The translations under genes and the position numbers were made by a program. The notes below the pieces were generated by a model, which made no database searches, was not told the origin of the DNA, and saw only the letters and a list, made by a program, of their open reading frames with translations. A stretch of 32,021 bases of DNA, from the NCBI GenBank assembly GCA_007127105.1, contig SLAA01000230.1, positions 1 to 32,021 of the forward strand, given 5' to 3'. Position 1 is the first letter of the stretch; every line of letters begins with the position of its first letter. This document shows positions 17,068-24,571 of the stretch, one piece after another. This DNA comes from Spirochaetales bacterium. GTDB lineage: Bacteria; Spirochaetota; Spirochaetia; DSM-27196; SLAA01.

Positions 17068-18278
17068 GGGAGACTCGCCGGAGGGGCCAATAGCGATCCT
17101 GGGCCGGTGTGTGCTCCTGCTCTTAGGCCCCCAAGAAAACGCACTACTTCAACTGCGGTGTTGGCATATGTTCGAGATGCAGCCGGTGCATGCGGCGCTT
17201 GCGCTTGCATGCGGCTGCGTTTTTCCTCATTGGTAAGTACGGTTCTAAGGGCTGCTATCCAGTCCTCTGTCCGGTCGGGGTGGCAAAGGAGCGAGTTGAG
17301 GTGCGGCGTGAGAAACTCGGTAAAAGGAGGGGTATCAGGCGCCACCACGAGACAGCCATAGGATAGTGCCTCAGCAAACACAATTCCATAGGTCTCGGCA
17401 AGCGGAGCCATGACGAAGCAGTCTGCGTCGTGGTAGAGCCCATGCAGGCGTGTCCTCGAAGGTTGGGTTTCAATAGTAACGCGGTCCTGTATACCCAGTT
17501 CATGTAAGCCCTTCATGAACTCTGTCCGACCCGAGACGTCGTGATGTGCCGCGTCGCCCACGACAAGTGTCCAGCGCCAGTCGTACTGCTTCAGCGCTCC
17601 AAAAGCCTCAAGTAGTCCCACCAGGTTCTTCCGCGGTGACCAGTTGCCCACGCTAAGGAAGCTTGGCCCAGACCGCGGAGGTTTTGCCCTCCGGCGCTCA
17701 GGGTGAGCAACGTCTCGGTCTGGCCTGAGCACTGGCGCCGGATAAGCTACACCCACCCGCGTGGCTGCCAAGCCTCTGCAAATGAGCTGTTGTGCAGCGA
17801 ACTGGCTGGGGGCTACGGCAAAGGCAAACATTTTCAGGAGCATGGCCTCCGCGGACCTGGTAGCCGCAGTGTGCGTCGGAGCGCGATAGCGTGTGCCCAT
17901 ATGAGTGCGACTTCGAGTGCTCTCGGATAACCTTTGCTCTTGAAGATTTTGTGAGGGAAGAAGATGCGCTAAAAAACCGACCTCGGGGGTGTTCGCGTCG
18001 CTGCGGCGATGTGAGTTGAGCGTCGCCAGGGCAGCAGACAGATCGGCTGCTGAAGAAAGGTAGAGACTGTCCAACAGAATGTGAGTAATGCCATGAGCGC
18101 CGTGAGAATTCTCGGCGCATATTTGAGTTAGTCGTGAGCGAAGTGTGGCTGGTGCGAGGTAGTGGTAATAGAACGCGGGGTGGGCCGACAGAGCCTGGTT
18201 ATAGAGGTAACCACCACCGATCGCAGGCGTGGGTGGTGGTGCGCACAGGAGTACCCTTATTCGCGGTATGAAGCCCAT
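17064..18278 (-). CDS. Glycosyltransferase family 4 protein
   Basis: A 404-residue GT-B glycosyltransferase. The N-terminal domain starts RVLLCAPPPTPAIGGGYLYNQAL, with the glycine-rich acceptor-side loop. The C-terminal donor domain begins near FLSVGNWSPRKNLVGLLEAF (207-226) and holds the EX7E motif in LAETYGIVFAEALSYG, with E295 and E303. It should transfer a sugar from a nucleotide donor to an unknown acceptor. Its neighbours suggest that the acceptor is a small pyrimidine or pteridine rather than lipid or cell wall, by analogy with known pteridine glycosyltransferases; this is inference. ATG 18276-18278 lies inside the 3' end of the PTPS-like gene (22-base overlap), with GGGAG eleven bases upstream. 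The last 20 residues are proline- and glycine-rich and may be disordered. Confidence 0.88.
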   Translation of the reverse strand: MGFIPRIRVLLCAPPPTPAIGGGYLYNQALSAHPAFYYHYLAPATLRSRLTQICAENSHGAHGITHILLDSLYLSSAADLSAALATLNSHRRSDANTPEVGFLAHLLPSQNLQEQRLSESTRSRTHMGTRYRAPTHTAATRSAEAMLLKMFAFAVAPSQFAAQQLICRGLAATRVGVAYPAPVLRPDRDVAHPERRRAKPPRSGPSFLSVGNWSPRKNLVGLLEAFGALKQYDWRWTLVVGDAAHHDVSGRTEFMKGLHELGIQDRVTIETQPSRTRLHGLYHDADCFVMAPLAETYGIVFAEALSYGCLVVAPDTPPFTEFLTPHLNSLLCHPDRTEDWIAALRTVLTNEEKRSRMQAQAPHAPAASRTYANTAVEVVRFLGGLRAGAHTGPGSLLAPPASLP

Positions 18279-18631
18279 GCGGTCGGCGACTCCCAGATTC
18301 TTATCTCCATAGTGGCGAACGCCGCACCGGCTGCCCTGGCGGACTCACCAAGGCGCTGATGCAGGTAGGTGGCCAGGTTTTCGAGGCTGGGTTGCCGGGT
18401 GCTGAAGTAGGGTAGATCGTTGAGAAGCACATTATCTATGGCACCAAGTACCTCTGCGAGCACACCTTCCATCATTGAGATATCCACCGCATATCCAGAG
18501 GAGTCTAGGTCTGTGGTAGTGCAGATCCACTCAACCTCGTATGGATGGCTATGGGGAGATGACTCGGGCCCGGACTCGTTGGGTAGAAAATGGCGTGCGG
18601 TGAGCTCCGCCTTAACTCCGGTGGCAAACAT
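18257..18631 (-). CDS. 6-pyruvoyl-tetrahydropterin synthase/QueD-fold protein with altered active site
   Basis: A 124-residue protein of the tunnel-fold PTPS/QueD family. Three zinc histidines are visible: H14 in ARHFL, and H27 and H29 in HSHPYEVEW. The C-terminal IRIWESPTAWASY retains the glutamate that anchors a 2-amino-4-oxopyrimidine ring. PSLENLATYL matches the PTxENLA helix. The catalytic cysteine that normally precedes HGH is absent (GPESSPHSH), and the LDHxxLN histidine appears to be asparagine (IDNVLLND). It probably binds a pterin or pyrimidine but is unlikely to run the standard PTPS or CPH4 reaction. ATG 18629-18631 has AAGGAG upstream, four bases after the dehydrogenase stop. The lack of queC or queE nearby argues against queuosine synthesis. 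Confidence 0.85.
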   Translation of the reverse strand: MFATGVKAELTARHFLPNESGPESSPHSHPYEVEWICTTTDLDSSGYAVDISMMEGVLAEVLGAIDNVLLNDLPYFSTRQPSLENLATYLHQRLGESARAAGAAFATMEIRIWESPTAWASYRE

Positions 18632-18635
18632 ACGG

Positions 18636-19616
18636 CTACTCCTTGTTCGTTAGTACTATCTGCAGGGCCTTATTGTTCGTCGCAATACACTCAAAGGCTT
18701 GTGCCGCTTCTGCGAGTGGAAATCTGTGGCTAATGTACTTGGAAGGGCACACCTGTGGTAGCAGCTCCATGAGCGCCTGCATGCGGCGGTTCTTGTCCCA
18801 GCGTGAGCTGAGCTCCGCTCGAATGTGAGAAACCTGGCTGCTGGTAATTCGAATGCGCTTACGATGAAAAACCTCACCCAGGCGAACTGGTGTTTCGTCT
18901 CGTCCGTACCATGAAGCTTCCACAACCTTGCCCTCGTGTGCGCAGATATCGACACAGCTCTGAAGCCCCTCAGGCGAGGCACTGGTATGAATAGCGTGAT
19001 CTACCCCGCGTCCTTGCGTAACATCGTTCACCAGCTCGGAGAACTCTGGGCCGGGGGCAGAGACATTGCAGCCAAGGTGCTGTGCTAAACTTCGTCTTTC
19101 CGGCGAGTAGTCGACCGCAATCACCGAGGCAGCACCTGCCCGCAGAAGCAACTCAGCCGTTAGCAAGCCAATGACACCGAGTCCGACTACTGCCGCGTGC
19201 TCTTGGAAGCTCAAGGCGGTGTCGTGAGTTATACTGAGTGCGGTCTCAAGACTGGGGATAAGTACCGCGTCGTCAAGCTCTATGTGTTCGGGGATACATA
19301 TGAGATCCTCGGGCAGGGCGTAGAAATAGTCCTGATGTGGTCGAAACGCAAACACCTTGGAACCGTCTTCAAGCCGCCCTGCATTCATGTATCCATAGAG
19401 AAGAGGGTAGCTGTACTCGCCCTTGAGCGCCTCGAGTGTTTCTCCTTCCGATGTGTCCGGCAGGCGACCATTGTAGGCCAGCATCTCGGTGCCATGGCTG
19501 ATCGCGCTGATCAGCGAATGCACGAGTAGCTCACCGGGCTTGGCCACCAGAGGAAACTCACGCAACACAACCGATTGCTTGCCGGTGAAGAAGACCCCTC
19601 GGGCGAGTTTACTCAC
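18636..19616 (-). CDS. BchC-like medium-chain dehydrogenase/reductase
   Basis: A 326-residue MDR-superfamily oxidoreductase. The N-terminal GroES-like domain carries SAISHGTEML (38-46), and the cofactor domain has GLGVIG (145-150) followed by D169, which favours NAD(H). The classical catalytic-zinc residues are not where expected: the cysteine position is S40 or nearby, and the GHE segment is YGYMNAG (74-80). The FRPHQDYF motif (91-98) and ISxGTE are features I associate with the BchC-like branch, whose founding member oxidises a hydroxyethyl side chain of bacteriochlorophyllide. Here a hydroxyl on a pteridine or ribityl side chain is a reasonable guess. GTG 19614-19616 overlaps the upstream reductase stop by eight bases and has GGGAG before it. 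Confidence 0.83.
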   Translation of the reverse strand: MSKLARGVFFTGKQSVVLREFPLVAKPGELLVHSLISAISHGTEMLAYNGRLPDTSEGETLEALKGEYSYPLLYGYMNAGRLEDGSKVFAFRPHQDYFYALPEDLICIPEHIELDDAVLIPSLETALSITHDTALSFQEHAAVVGLGVIGLLTAELLLRAGAASVIAVDYSPERRSLAQHLGCNVSAPGPEFSELVNDVTQGRGVDHAIHTSASPEGLQSCVDICAHEGKVVEASWYGRDETPVRLGEVFHRKRIRITSSQVSHIRAELSSRWDKNRRMQALMELLPQVCPSKYISHRFPLAEAAQAFECIATNNKALQIVLTNKE

Positions 19617-20286
19617 GATAGAGCTCCCAGACGAGGTCGGGACCCAAGAGACGGGGTGTACCGGGCCGCAGCTTCAACGCTGAACTAAGCTTGCGCACTC
19701 CCATATCACGCACAGATGGTATGCCAGCGCCGATAATCAGCGGAGCGGTAACCAGTACAAGACGCTCAAATAGCCGGGCACTTAGAAAGCTTGTGATGAT
19801 TCCGGAACCGCCTTCAACGAGGAGTCGTTGAATGCCCTCGGCAGAAAGGAGTTCCAACACTGAGTGCAGCGCAAGCACATCTGGGTTGTCGTCGCTCTCG
19901 CCGGGGAGCGCGAGTATGCGCACACCGTGTTTCCTCAGTGTGCAAGCCTTGTCTTCTTGTTTGATAAGCGCCTGCTCTGAGGTAACTACGCAGGTAGGGG
20001 TTTCGTGGGCTGTTGTAATTACCAGCGAGTCGGCAGGCATACTGAGGCGGCCGTCGAGAACGACCCGCAGCGGTGAGGTGTGGCCACTAATGCGACAGGT
20101 TAAACGTGGATTATCCGCCTTTACCGTACCAGCCCCCACCAGGACCGCATCCGCCTCGGCGCGGAGTTCATGAGCAAGCCGAAGGGTCTCATCGCTTGAG
20201 ATCCATCGTGAGTCACCTGTGCTGGTCGCTATACACCCATCGAGGCTTTGGGCAAATGTGATGGTAATCTCAGGCCGTTGGGACAT
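19609..20286 (-). CDS. RibD C-terminal-type (riboflavin-pathway) pyrimidine reductase
   Basis: A 225-residue stand-alone reductase of the RibD-C/dihydrofolate-reductase fold. Visible motifs are SLDG (14-17), ADNPRLTCR (57-65), LLVEGGSGI (155-163) and PLIIGAG (182-188), all part of the NADPH and substrate site of enzymes that reduce the ribosyl side chain of the GTP-derived pyrimidine phosphate. The deaminase half found in bifunctional RibD is missing, as in archaeal and fungal reductases. The frame extends to ATG 20379, but ATG 20284-20286 fits the family N-terminus and lies just downstream of a good promoter, so I use it. The facing GTP cyclohydrolase II would make its expected type of substrate. 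It is the first gene of the minus-strand set. Confidence 0.86.
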   Translation of the reverse strand: MSQRPEITITFAQSLDGCIATSTGDSRWISSDETLRLAHELRAEADAVLVGAGTVKADNPRLTCRISGHTSPLRVVLDGRLSMPADSLVITTAHETPTCVVTSEQALIKQEDKACTLRKHGVRILALPGESDDNPDVLALHSVLELLSAEGIQRLLVEGGSGIITSFLSARLFERLVLVTAPLIIGAGIPSVRDMGVRKLSSALKLRPGTPRLLGPDLVWELYRE

Positions 20287-20296
20287 GTTAACTCGA

Positions 20297-20325
20297 AATA
20301 TACTGGAAGAAGCAGTGGTGGACAA
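20297..20325 (-). promoter_or_regulatory. Candidate promoter for the reductase-to-MFS gene set
   Basis: Reading the minus strand, a -35 element TTGTCC (20320-20325) and a -10 element TATATT (20297-20302) are separated by 17 bases. Transcription would start about 5-10 bases before ATG 20286, giving a leaderless or nearly leaderless mRNA, which agrees with the lack of a ribosome site at that start. Confidence 0.5.
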
Positions 20326-20368
20326 CCCGCTCCGGCCCGGCGTCTGGACTGGTGCCGCTGATCCAAGT

Positions 20369-20397
20369 TTGACTTTCATGATGGTCAGTACTACTTT
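20369..20397 (+). promoter_or_regulatory. Candidate promoter for the GTP cyclohydrolase II gene
   Basis: A -35 element TTGACT (20369-20374) and a weaker -10 element TACTTT (20392-20397) are 17 bases apart. The start would be near 20404, leaving a 20-base leader with GGAGG before ATG 20424. It stands back to back with the minus-strand promoter, so one regulator between them could control both sides. Confidence 0.42.
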
Positions 20398-20423
20398 ACA
20401 ATTGATTTAATTGGAGGCAACTT

Positions 20424-21149
20424 ATGCGCGGAGCTTGGAAAGACACATTTTCTATTAACGGAGCATCGGAAACCACATCTATTGGAACCGAGTCAGAGAG
20501 TGCGGCTCCGCCGGTGGGCCTTATTGAGCCGGGTACGGTAATAGATGGGGTTGAGTTTGTTACAGATGTGGACTTTCCGACCCGGCTTGGGCATTTTCGT
20601 CTGTACGGATTCTACGACCATCAAACAGACGAAGAGCACACTGCACTGGTACTCGGTGATGTGCGCGGCGCGCAGAGTCTTCCGGTGAGGGTGCATTCAG
20701 AGTGTCATACCGGAGATGTTTGGGGTTCACTCAGGTGTGACTGTCGCGAGCAGCTCGAGTTGGCGGTGAGATATGTCGCCGATCGTAATGCGGGAGTCGT
20801 GGTATATATGCGTCAAGAAGGACGTGGCATTGGCCTCATGAACAAGCTGCGAGCGTACAAGCTTCAGGAGCTTGGCTTTGATACCGTTGAAGCAAACGAG
20901 CAGCTGGGCTTTCCTGCCGAGGCGCGGGACTACCGTGTCACTGCCTGCATACTCAGGCTACTGGGAGTGAAGTCCCTTGAACTCATGAGTAACAACCCCG
21001 ACAAAATTGAGAAGCTCAAGGCCTACGGCGTAGAGATTAGCGGACGAATCCCAATTGTAGCGGAGCCGAATCCCCACAACCAAGCCTATATGGACACCAA
21101 GCGTTTGAGAATGCGGCATACCTACGGCATTGAGGATACAACACCGTAG
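20424..21149 (+). CDS. ribA: GTP cyclohydrolase II (monofunctional)
   Basis: A 241-residue enzyme that opens the imidazole ring of GTP, releasing formate and diphosphate and giving 2,5-diamino-6-ribosylamino-4(3H)-pyrimidinone 5'-phosphate. The zinc site is C94, C105 and C107 (HSECHTGD, RCDC). RQEGRGIGL (130-138), the following LRAYKLQ with Y145, and DTVEANEQLGF are the catalytic and GTP-binding motifs. The C-terminal SNNPDKIEKL matches the family. The first 45 residues are a low-similarity extension. It has no fused dihydroxybutanone phosphate synthase domain, and no ribB, ribE or ribH lies nearby, so it may serve the divergent cluster rather than bulk riboflavin synthesis. GGAGG lies about six bases before ATG 20424. 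Confidence 0.92.
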   Translation: MRGAWKDTFSINGASETTSIGTESESAAPPVGLIEPGTVIDGVEFVTDVDFPTRLGHFRLYGFYDHQTDEEHTALVLGDVRGAQSLPVRVHSECHTGDVWGSLRCDCREQLELAVRYVADRNAGVVVYMRQEGRGIGLMNKLRAYKLQELGFDTVEANEQLGFPAEARDYRVTACILRLLGVKSLELMSNNPDKIEKLKAYGVEISGRIPIVAEPNPHNQAYMDTKRLRMRHTYGIEDTTP

Positions 21150-21161
21150 CCAGTCCCACAC

Positions 21162-22397
21162 CTATTGCTCAAATGCCTGAGTTAAGCGCTCCAGCGCTTG
21201 CTCGACCTTGTCACGGTGATTAAAGGCACTAATGCGAACATAACCCTCTCCGGCAGGGCCAAAGCCGGTACCCGGGGTAATAACTACCCCAGCGCGTTCA
21301 AGAGCCCTGTCAAAGAAGGCCCAGGAATCACCGCGACAGTTGATCCATACATAGGGCGAGTTTACCCCACCAACACAGCTGTACCCGAACGACTCAATTG
21401 CGGTACGTATAAGGCCAGCATTGAGCAGGTAGTAGTCGGTCATGTGGCGCAGTTCTTCACGTCCAGTCTCGGTGAAACAGGCCGCTGCGGCCTTCTGAAC
21501 CGGATATGAGACACCGTTGAACTTGGTTGTATGGCGTCTGTTCCAGAGCTCACGCACCGATACTGCGGCTCCTGTCTGGTCATACGCGGTGCACGCCCTG
21601 GGAACGACGGTATATGCGCACCGTGTGCCGGTGAACCCTGCTGTCTTGGAGAAGCTACGGAACTCAACAGCTACTTTCTCTGCTCCAGGAATTTCATAAA
21701 TTGAGCTTGGTAATTCAGGGTCACGGACGTAGGCCTCGTACGCGGCATCAAAGAGTATGAGTGAGTTATGGGCTTGTGCATACTCAACCCAGGCAGCGAG
21801 TTGTTCCTTACTTGCGGTTGCGCCGGTGGGATTGTTCGGAAAGCACAGATAGATCAAGTCGACTGTGTCCTGCCCACTCTCCGGAGGACTGGGAATGAAA
21901 TTGTTTTCGGCGTTTGCCACGAAGTAGCTCAGCCCCTCGAAACGGCCGTTGTCGTAGGCCCCGGTGCGGCCAGCCATGACGTTGGTATCTACATACACAG
22001 GGTATACCGGGTCCGGTACGCCCACCCGAATATCGGTTGCAAATAGTTCCTGGATGTTGCCGGTGTCACATTTGGCGCCGTCACTTATGAAGATCTCATC
22101 AGGGGCGATGTTGATACCGCGCGAGCCGAAATCGCCTTCTGCTATCGCTTCTCGCAGGAATGCGTAGCCCTGTTCGGGGCCATATCCGTGGAAGCCGGCA
22201 TCGCTACCCATTTCCTCAACCGCGTCCCGAAACGCAGCGGTGATACTGGGTGGTAGAGCCAGGGTTACATCGCCTATGCCCAACCGAATTATCTCACTAT
22301 CTGGATGAGCTGAACGATATTCTTCTACCTTGCGTGCTATCTCGCTGAACAAATATGAAGACTGAAGCTTTGCGTAGTGTGGGTTTACTTGAATCAT
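21162..22397 (-). CDS. dapL: LL-diaminopimelate aminotransferase
   Basis: A 411-residue fold-type I PLP enzyme that converts tetrahydrodipicolinate directly to LL-diaminopimelate with glutamate as amino donor, bypassing the succinylase and acetylase branches of lysine synthesis. The PLP lysine is K251 in FRSFSKTAGFTGTRC. LGIGDVTLALPP (39-50), YGPEQGYAFLREAIA, PDPVYPVYVDTNV and CFPNNPTGA (185-193) are the usual DapL blocks, and the length is standard. ATG 22395-22397 has TAGGA about eight bases upstream. It lies divergent to a hydroxyacid dehydrogenase gene across 39 bases and convergent with ribA across 12. It is a sign of which lysine/diaminopimelate route the organism uses. Confidence 0.94.
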   Translation of the reverse strand: MIQVNPHYAKLQSSYLFSEIARKVEEYRSAHPDSEIIRLGIGDVTLALPPSITAAFRDAVEEMGSDAGFHGYGPEQGYAFLREAIAEGDFGSRGINIAPDEIFISDGAKCDTGNIQELFATDIRVGVPDPVYPVYVDTNVMAGRTGAYDNGRFEGLSYFVANAENNFIPSPPESGQDTVDLIYLCFPNNPTGATASKEQLAAWVEYAQAHNSLILFDAAYEAYVRDPELPSSIYEIPGAEKVAVEFRSFSKTAGFTGTRCAYTVVPRACTAYDQTGAAVSVRELWNRRHTTKFNGVSYPVQKAAAACFTETGREELRHMTDYYLLNAGLIRTAIESFGYSCVGGVNSPYVWINCRGDSWAFFDRALERAGVVITPGTGFGPAGEGYVRISAFNHRDKVEQALERLTQAFEQ

Positions 22398-22436
22398 GAA
22401 TGTATCCTACCATAAGACATTGAAGGAGCCAATTGT

Positions 22437-23396
22437 ATGAACATTGTTTTTCTGGATGCTGGCACTGTTGTGCTGGACGGAGATGTTGAGCTCTCCGGGC
22501 TGGAGGCCTTAGGGCAGTTTACACCTTACGACAACACCCAGCCCGAAGATGTTGTAGAAAGAGCTGCAGAGGCAGATGTCATCATTAGCAACAAAGTGCT
22601 CATAAGCCGTGAGGCTATGGAAAAGTTGCCCACATTGAAATTTATTGCTGTGAGTGCAACCGGCTACAACAACGTGGACATTGTCGCTGCACGCGAGCGC
22701 GGCATTGGTGTGAGCAATGTACCGGGATACAGTACCGACTCGGTTGCTCAGCAGGTGTTTGCGGCCATCCTGCAGCATGCCACACATCTGGCCGAGTATG
22801 CGGCCGATGTGGACCGAGGTGACTGGGAGCAGTCAGAGATTTATACTCTTTTGCGGTACCGCTGTTTTGAACTGCGGGGGAAAAAACTTGGCATCATTGG
22901 CTTTGGCGATATTGGTCAGGCGGTCGGAGAGTTGGGCCTGGCTTTTGGAATGCAGGTGCTGCCGTATCGCCGAGGCCCTATTGCTGATGCACGTTTTCAG
23001 CGGGCTGAGCTCGACTCCGTTATCCAGGAGAGTGACTTCTTGAGTATCCATTGTCCGCTCACCCCGGATACCAGGAACCTGCTCAATAAGGACTCTCTAA
23101 AGAAGATGAAACCCTCTGCCTTTCTGATCAATACCGCCCGCGGCGGCATTGTGGACGAGTCCGACCTCGCAGATGCGCTCCGAGCGGGTGTTATCGCCGG
23201 GGCGGCGGTGGATGTTCTGAGCGTTGAGCCACCTCGCGGTAATCCCCTGCCTGCACCAGGGATCCCCAACCTTATTTTGACACCCCACACTGCCTGGGCG
23301 GCGCTTGAGGCTCGCCAGCGACTTATGGAGGGCGTTCGGTCTAATATTGAGGCTTTTGGGCGGGGTGAACAGCGAAATATTGTGAACCCGGCCTAG
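22437..23396 (+). CDS. D-2-hydroxyacid dehydrogenase (glycerate dehydrogenase/hydroxypyruvate reductase-like)
   Basis: A 319-residue NAD(P)-dependent dehydrogenase that interconverts a 2-oxoacid and its D-2-hydroxyacid. The Rossmann loop is GFGDIG (155-160). The catalytic trio is R235 in NTARGG, E264 in DVLSVEPP and H284 in LTPHTAWA. ATGYNNVD (74-81) is common in the glycerate dehydrogenase/hydroxypyruvate reductase branch, which I favour over lactate or phosphoglycerate dehydrogenase; no C-terminal ACT domain is present. GAAGGAG lies eight bases before ATG 22437. Its stop is two bases from that of convergent dinB. Confidence 0.88.
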   Translation: MNIVFLDAGTVVLDGDVELSGLEALGQFTPYDNTQPEDVVERAAEADVIISNKVLISREAMEKLPTLKFIAVSATGYNNVDIVAARERGIGVSNVPGYSTDSVAQQVFAAILQHATHLAEYAADVDRGDWEQSEIYTLLRYRCFELRGKKLGIIGFGDIGQAVGELGLAFGMQVLPYRRGPIADARFQRAELDSVIQESDFLSIHCPLTPDTRNLLNKDSLKKMKPSAFLINTARGGIVDESDLADALRAGVIAGAAVDVLSVEPPRGNPLPAPGIPNLILTPHTAWAALEARQRLMEGVRSNIEAFGRGEQRNIVNPA

Positions 23397-23398
23397 AC

Positions 23399-24565
23399 CT
23401 AAGGGCGCCGTGGCTTCACAAGCCGGGCACGTACCAGTTCCTCGGCTCCGTAACGCCTTCGCAGTTCGGCTACGGCCGCATCTACTTTGGCGGAGCGGTC
23501 CGACTTGTCGCTGAACAAATCAAGCTGGCGGTCTTCATCCATGTTGTGGAGTCCGCCAATTCCAGCCCCTATCAGTCTTAGTGGTGAGCCATCCCAGGTC
23601 TTTTCCATGAGACGTAAGCACTCCTGGTAGAACAGATCCAAAGAGAGCACTGGTCGGCTGAGGGTATGGCGCGCGCTGCGGGTTGTGAACTCATGAGTAC
23701 GCAGCTTCACAAAAATGACGGCTCCGCTGAGCTCCTGCTTTGCCATTCGGAAGAAAACAGCCTCGCACAACTCCAACAGCACGGTGCGAACCGCCTCAGG
23801 ATCTCGGAGATCGGTCTCGAAGGTTGTCTCGTGACTAATGGAACGGTCCTCTGTGGCTCCAGAATATATTCCCGGATCAATGCCTCTGGAAACTTGATAC
23901 AAATACTCCCCGGTCGAGGGGCCAAAGTGCCCACGCAGCTCTTCTTTTCTGAATTGACGCAGGTCTGAGGGCGAATGAACACCCAGTCCTTGAAGGAGCT
24001 GCACCGTGCGTTTGCCAACTCCAAATAGATCAGACAGCTTGAGGGTGTCTATGAAGCTGAGCTCCTCGCCGGAGAGCACCCGGTACAAGCCGTCGGGCTT
24101 TTTGTAGTCCGATGCGAGCTTGGCCAGGAACTTTGTCTCCGCAATTCCTACCGAGCATGACAGGCCAAACTGCTCTCGAACCTGCTGCTTAATGCGTTGA
24201 GCACTCGCTTCTACCGGACCGAGTAAGCGTTCGGTACCACTCAGGTTAAGGAAGGCCTCGTCAACCGATATCTGTTGCAGCTCAGGGGTGAACTCAGCCA
24301 ATTGCAGCATTAAAGCGCGCGAGACTTCCTGGTAGCGGTGCATGCGCACCGGCAAAAATATGCCGTGCGGACACAACTTCTCGGCCTGGGCCACAGGCAT
24401 GGCAGACCTAACACCGAAACGGCGGGCCTCATATGAACATGCCGAAACTACCCCTCGCTTGCCCTGGCCGACAATTACCGGAAGTCCACGGCAGTCCGGC
24501 CGGTCAAGTTGCTCCACCGAGGCGTAGAACGCATCCAGGTCAAGGTGCAGCCAAGCTTTGCTCAT
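23399..24565 (-). CDS. dinB: DNA polymerase IV (Y-family translesion polymerase)
   Basis: A 388-residue Y-family polymerase that copies past lesions with low fidelity. The palm carboxylates are D9 in LDLDAFYASVE and D102/E103 in SVDEAF. YEARRFGVRSAM (45-56) is the fingers motif. The two HhH-containing thumb segments follow, including LFGVGKRTVQLLQGLG. QLDLF (347-351) is a typical clamp-binding motif; here it is followed by a 37-residue charged helix instead of lying at the extreme end. ATG 24563-24565 is six bases after the stop of the membrane protein gene, so the two are co-transcribed. I see no LexA-like operator nearby. Confidence 0.93.
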   Translation of the reverse strand: MSKAWLHLDLDAFYASVEQLDRPDCRGLPVIVGQGKRGVVSACSYEARRFGVRSAMPVAQAEKLCPHGIFLPVRMHRYQEVSRALMLQLAEFTPELQQISVDEAFLNLSGTERLLGPVEASAQRIKQQVREQFGLSCSVGIAETKFLAKLASDYKKPDGLYRVLSGEELSFIDTLKLSDLFGVGKRTVQLLQGLGVHSPSDLRQFRKEELRGHFGPSTGEYLYQVSRGIDPGIYSGATEDRSISHETTFETDLRDPEAVRTVLLELCEAVFFRMAKQELSGAVIFVKLRTHEFTTRSARHTLSRPVLSLDLFYQECLRLMEKTWDGSPLRLIGAGIGGLHNMDEDRQLDLFSDKSDRSAKVDAAVAELRRRYGAEELVRARLVKPRRP

Positions 24566-24571
24566 GGTTCT

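Noticed and set aside
18257-18631. Queuosine-pathway QueD
   Set aside because: The catalytic Cys and His are missing and no queC, queE or folE gene is nearby.
20287-20379. 31-residue N-terminal extension of the RibD-C reductase
   Set aside because: No ribosome site at ATG 20379, no family similarity in the extension, and both candidate promoters would fall inside or beside it; ATG 20284-20286 matches the family start.
20287-20423. FMN riboswitch before the flavin-type genes
   Set aside because: The region is 137 bases and I see none of the conserved RFN-element segments.
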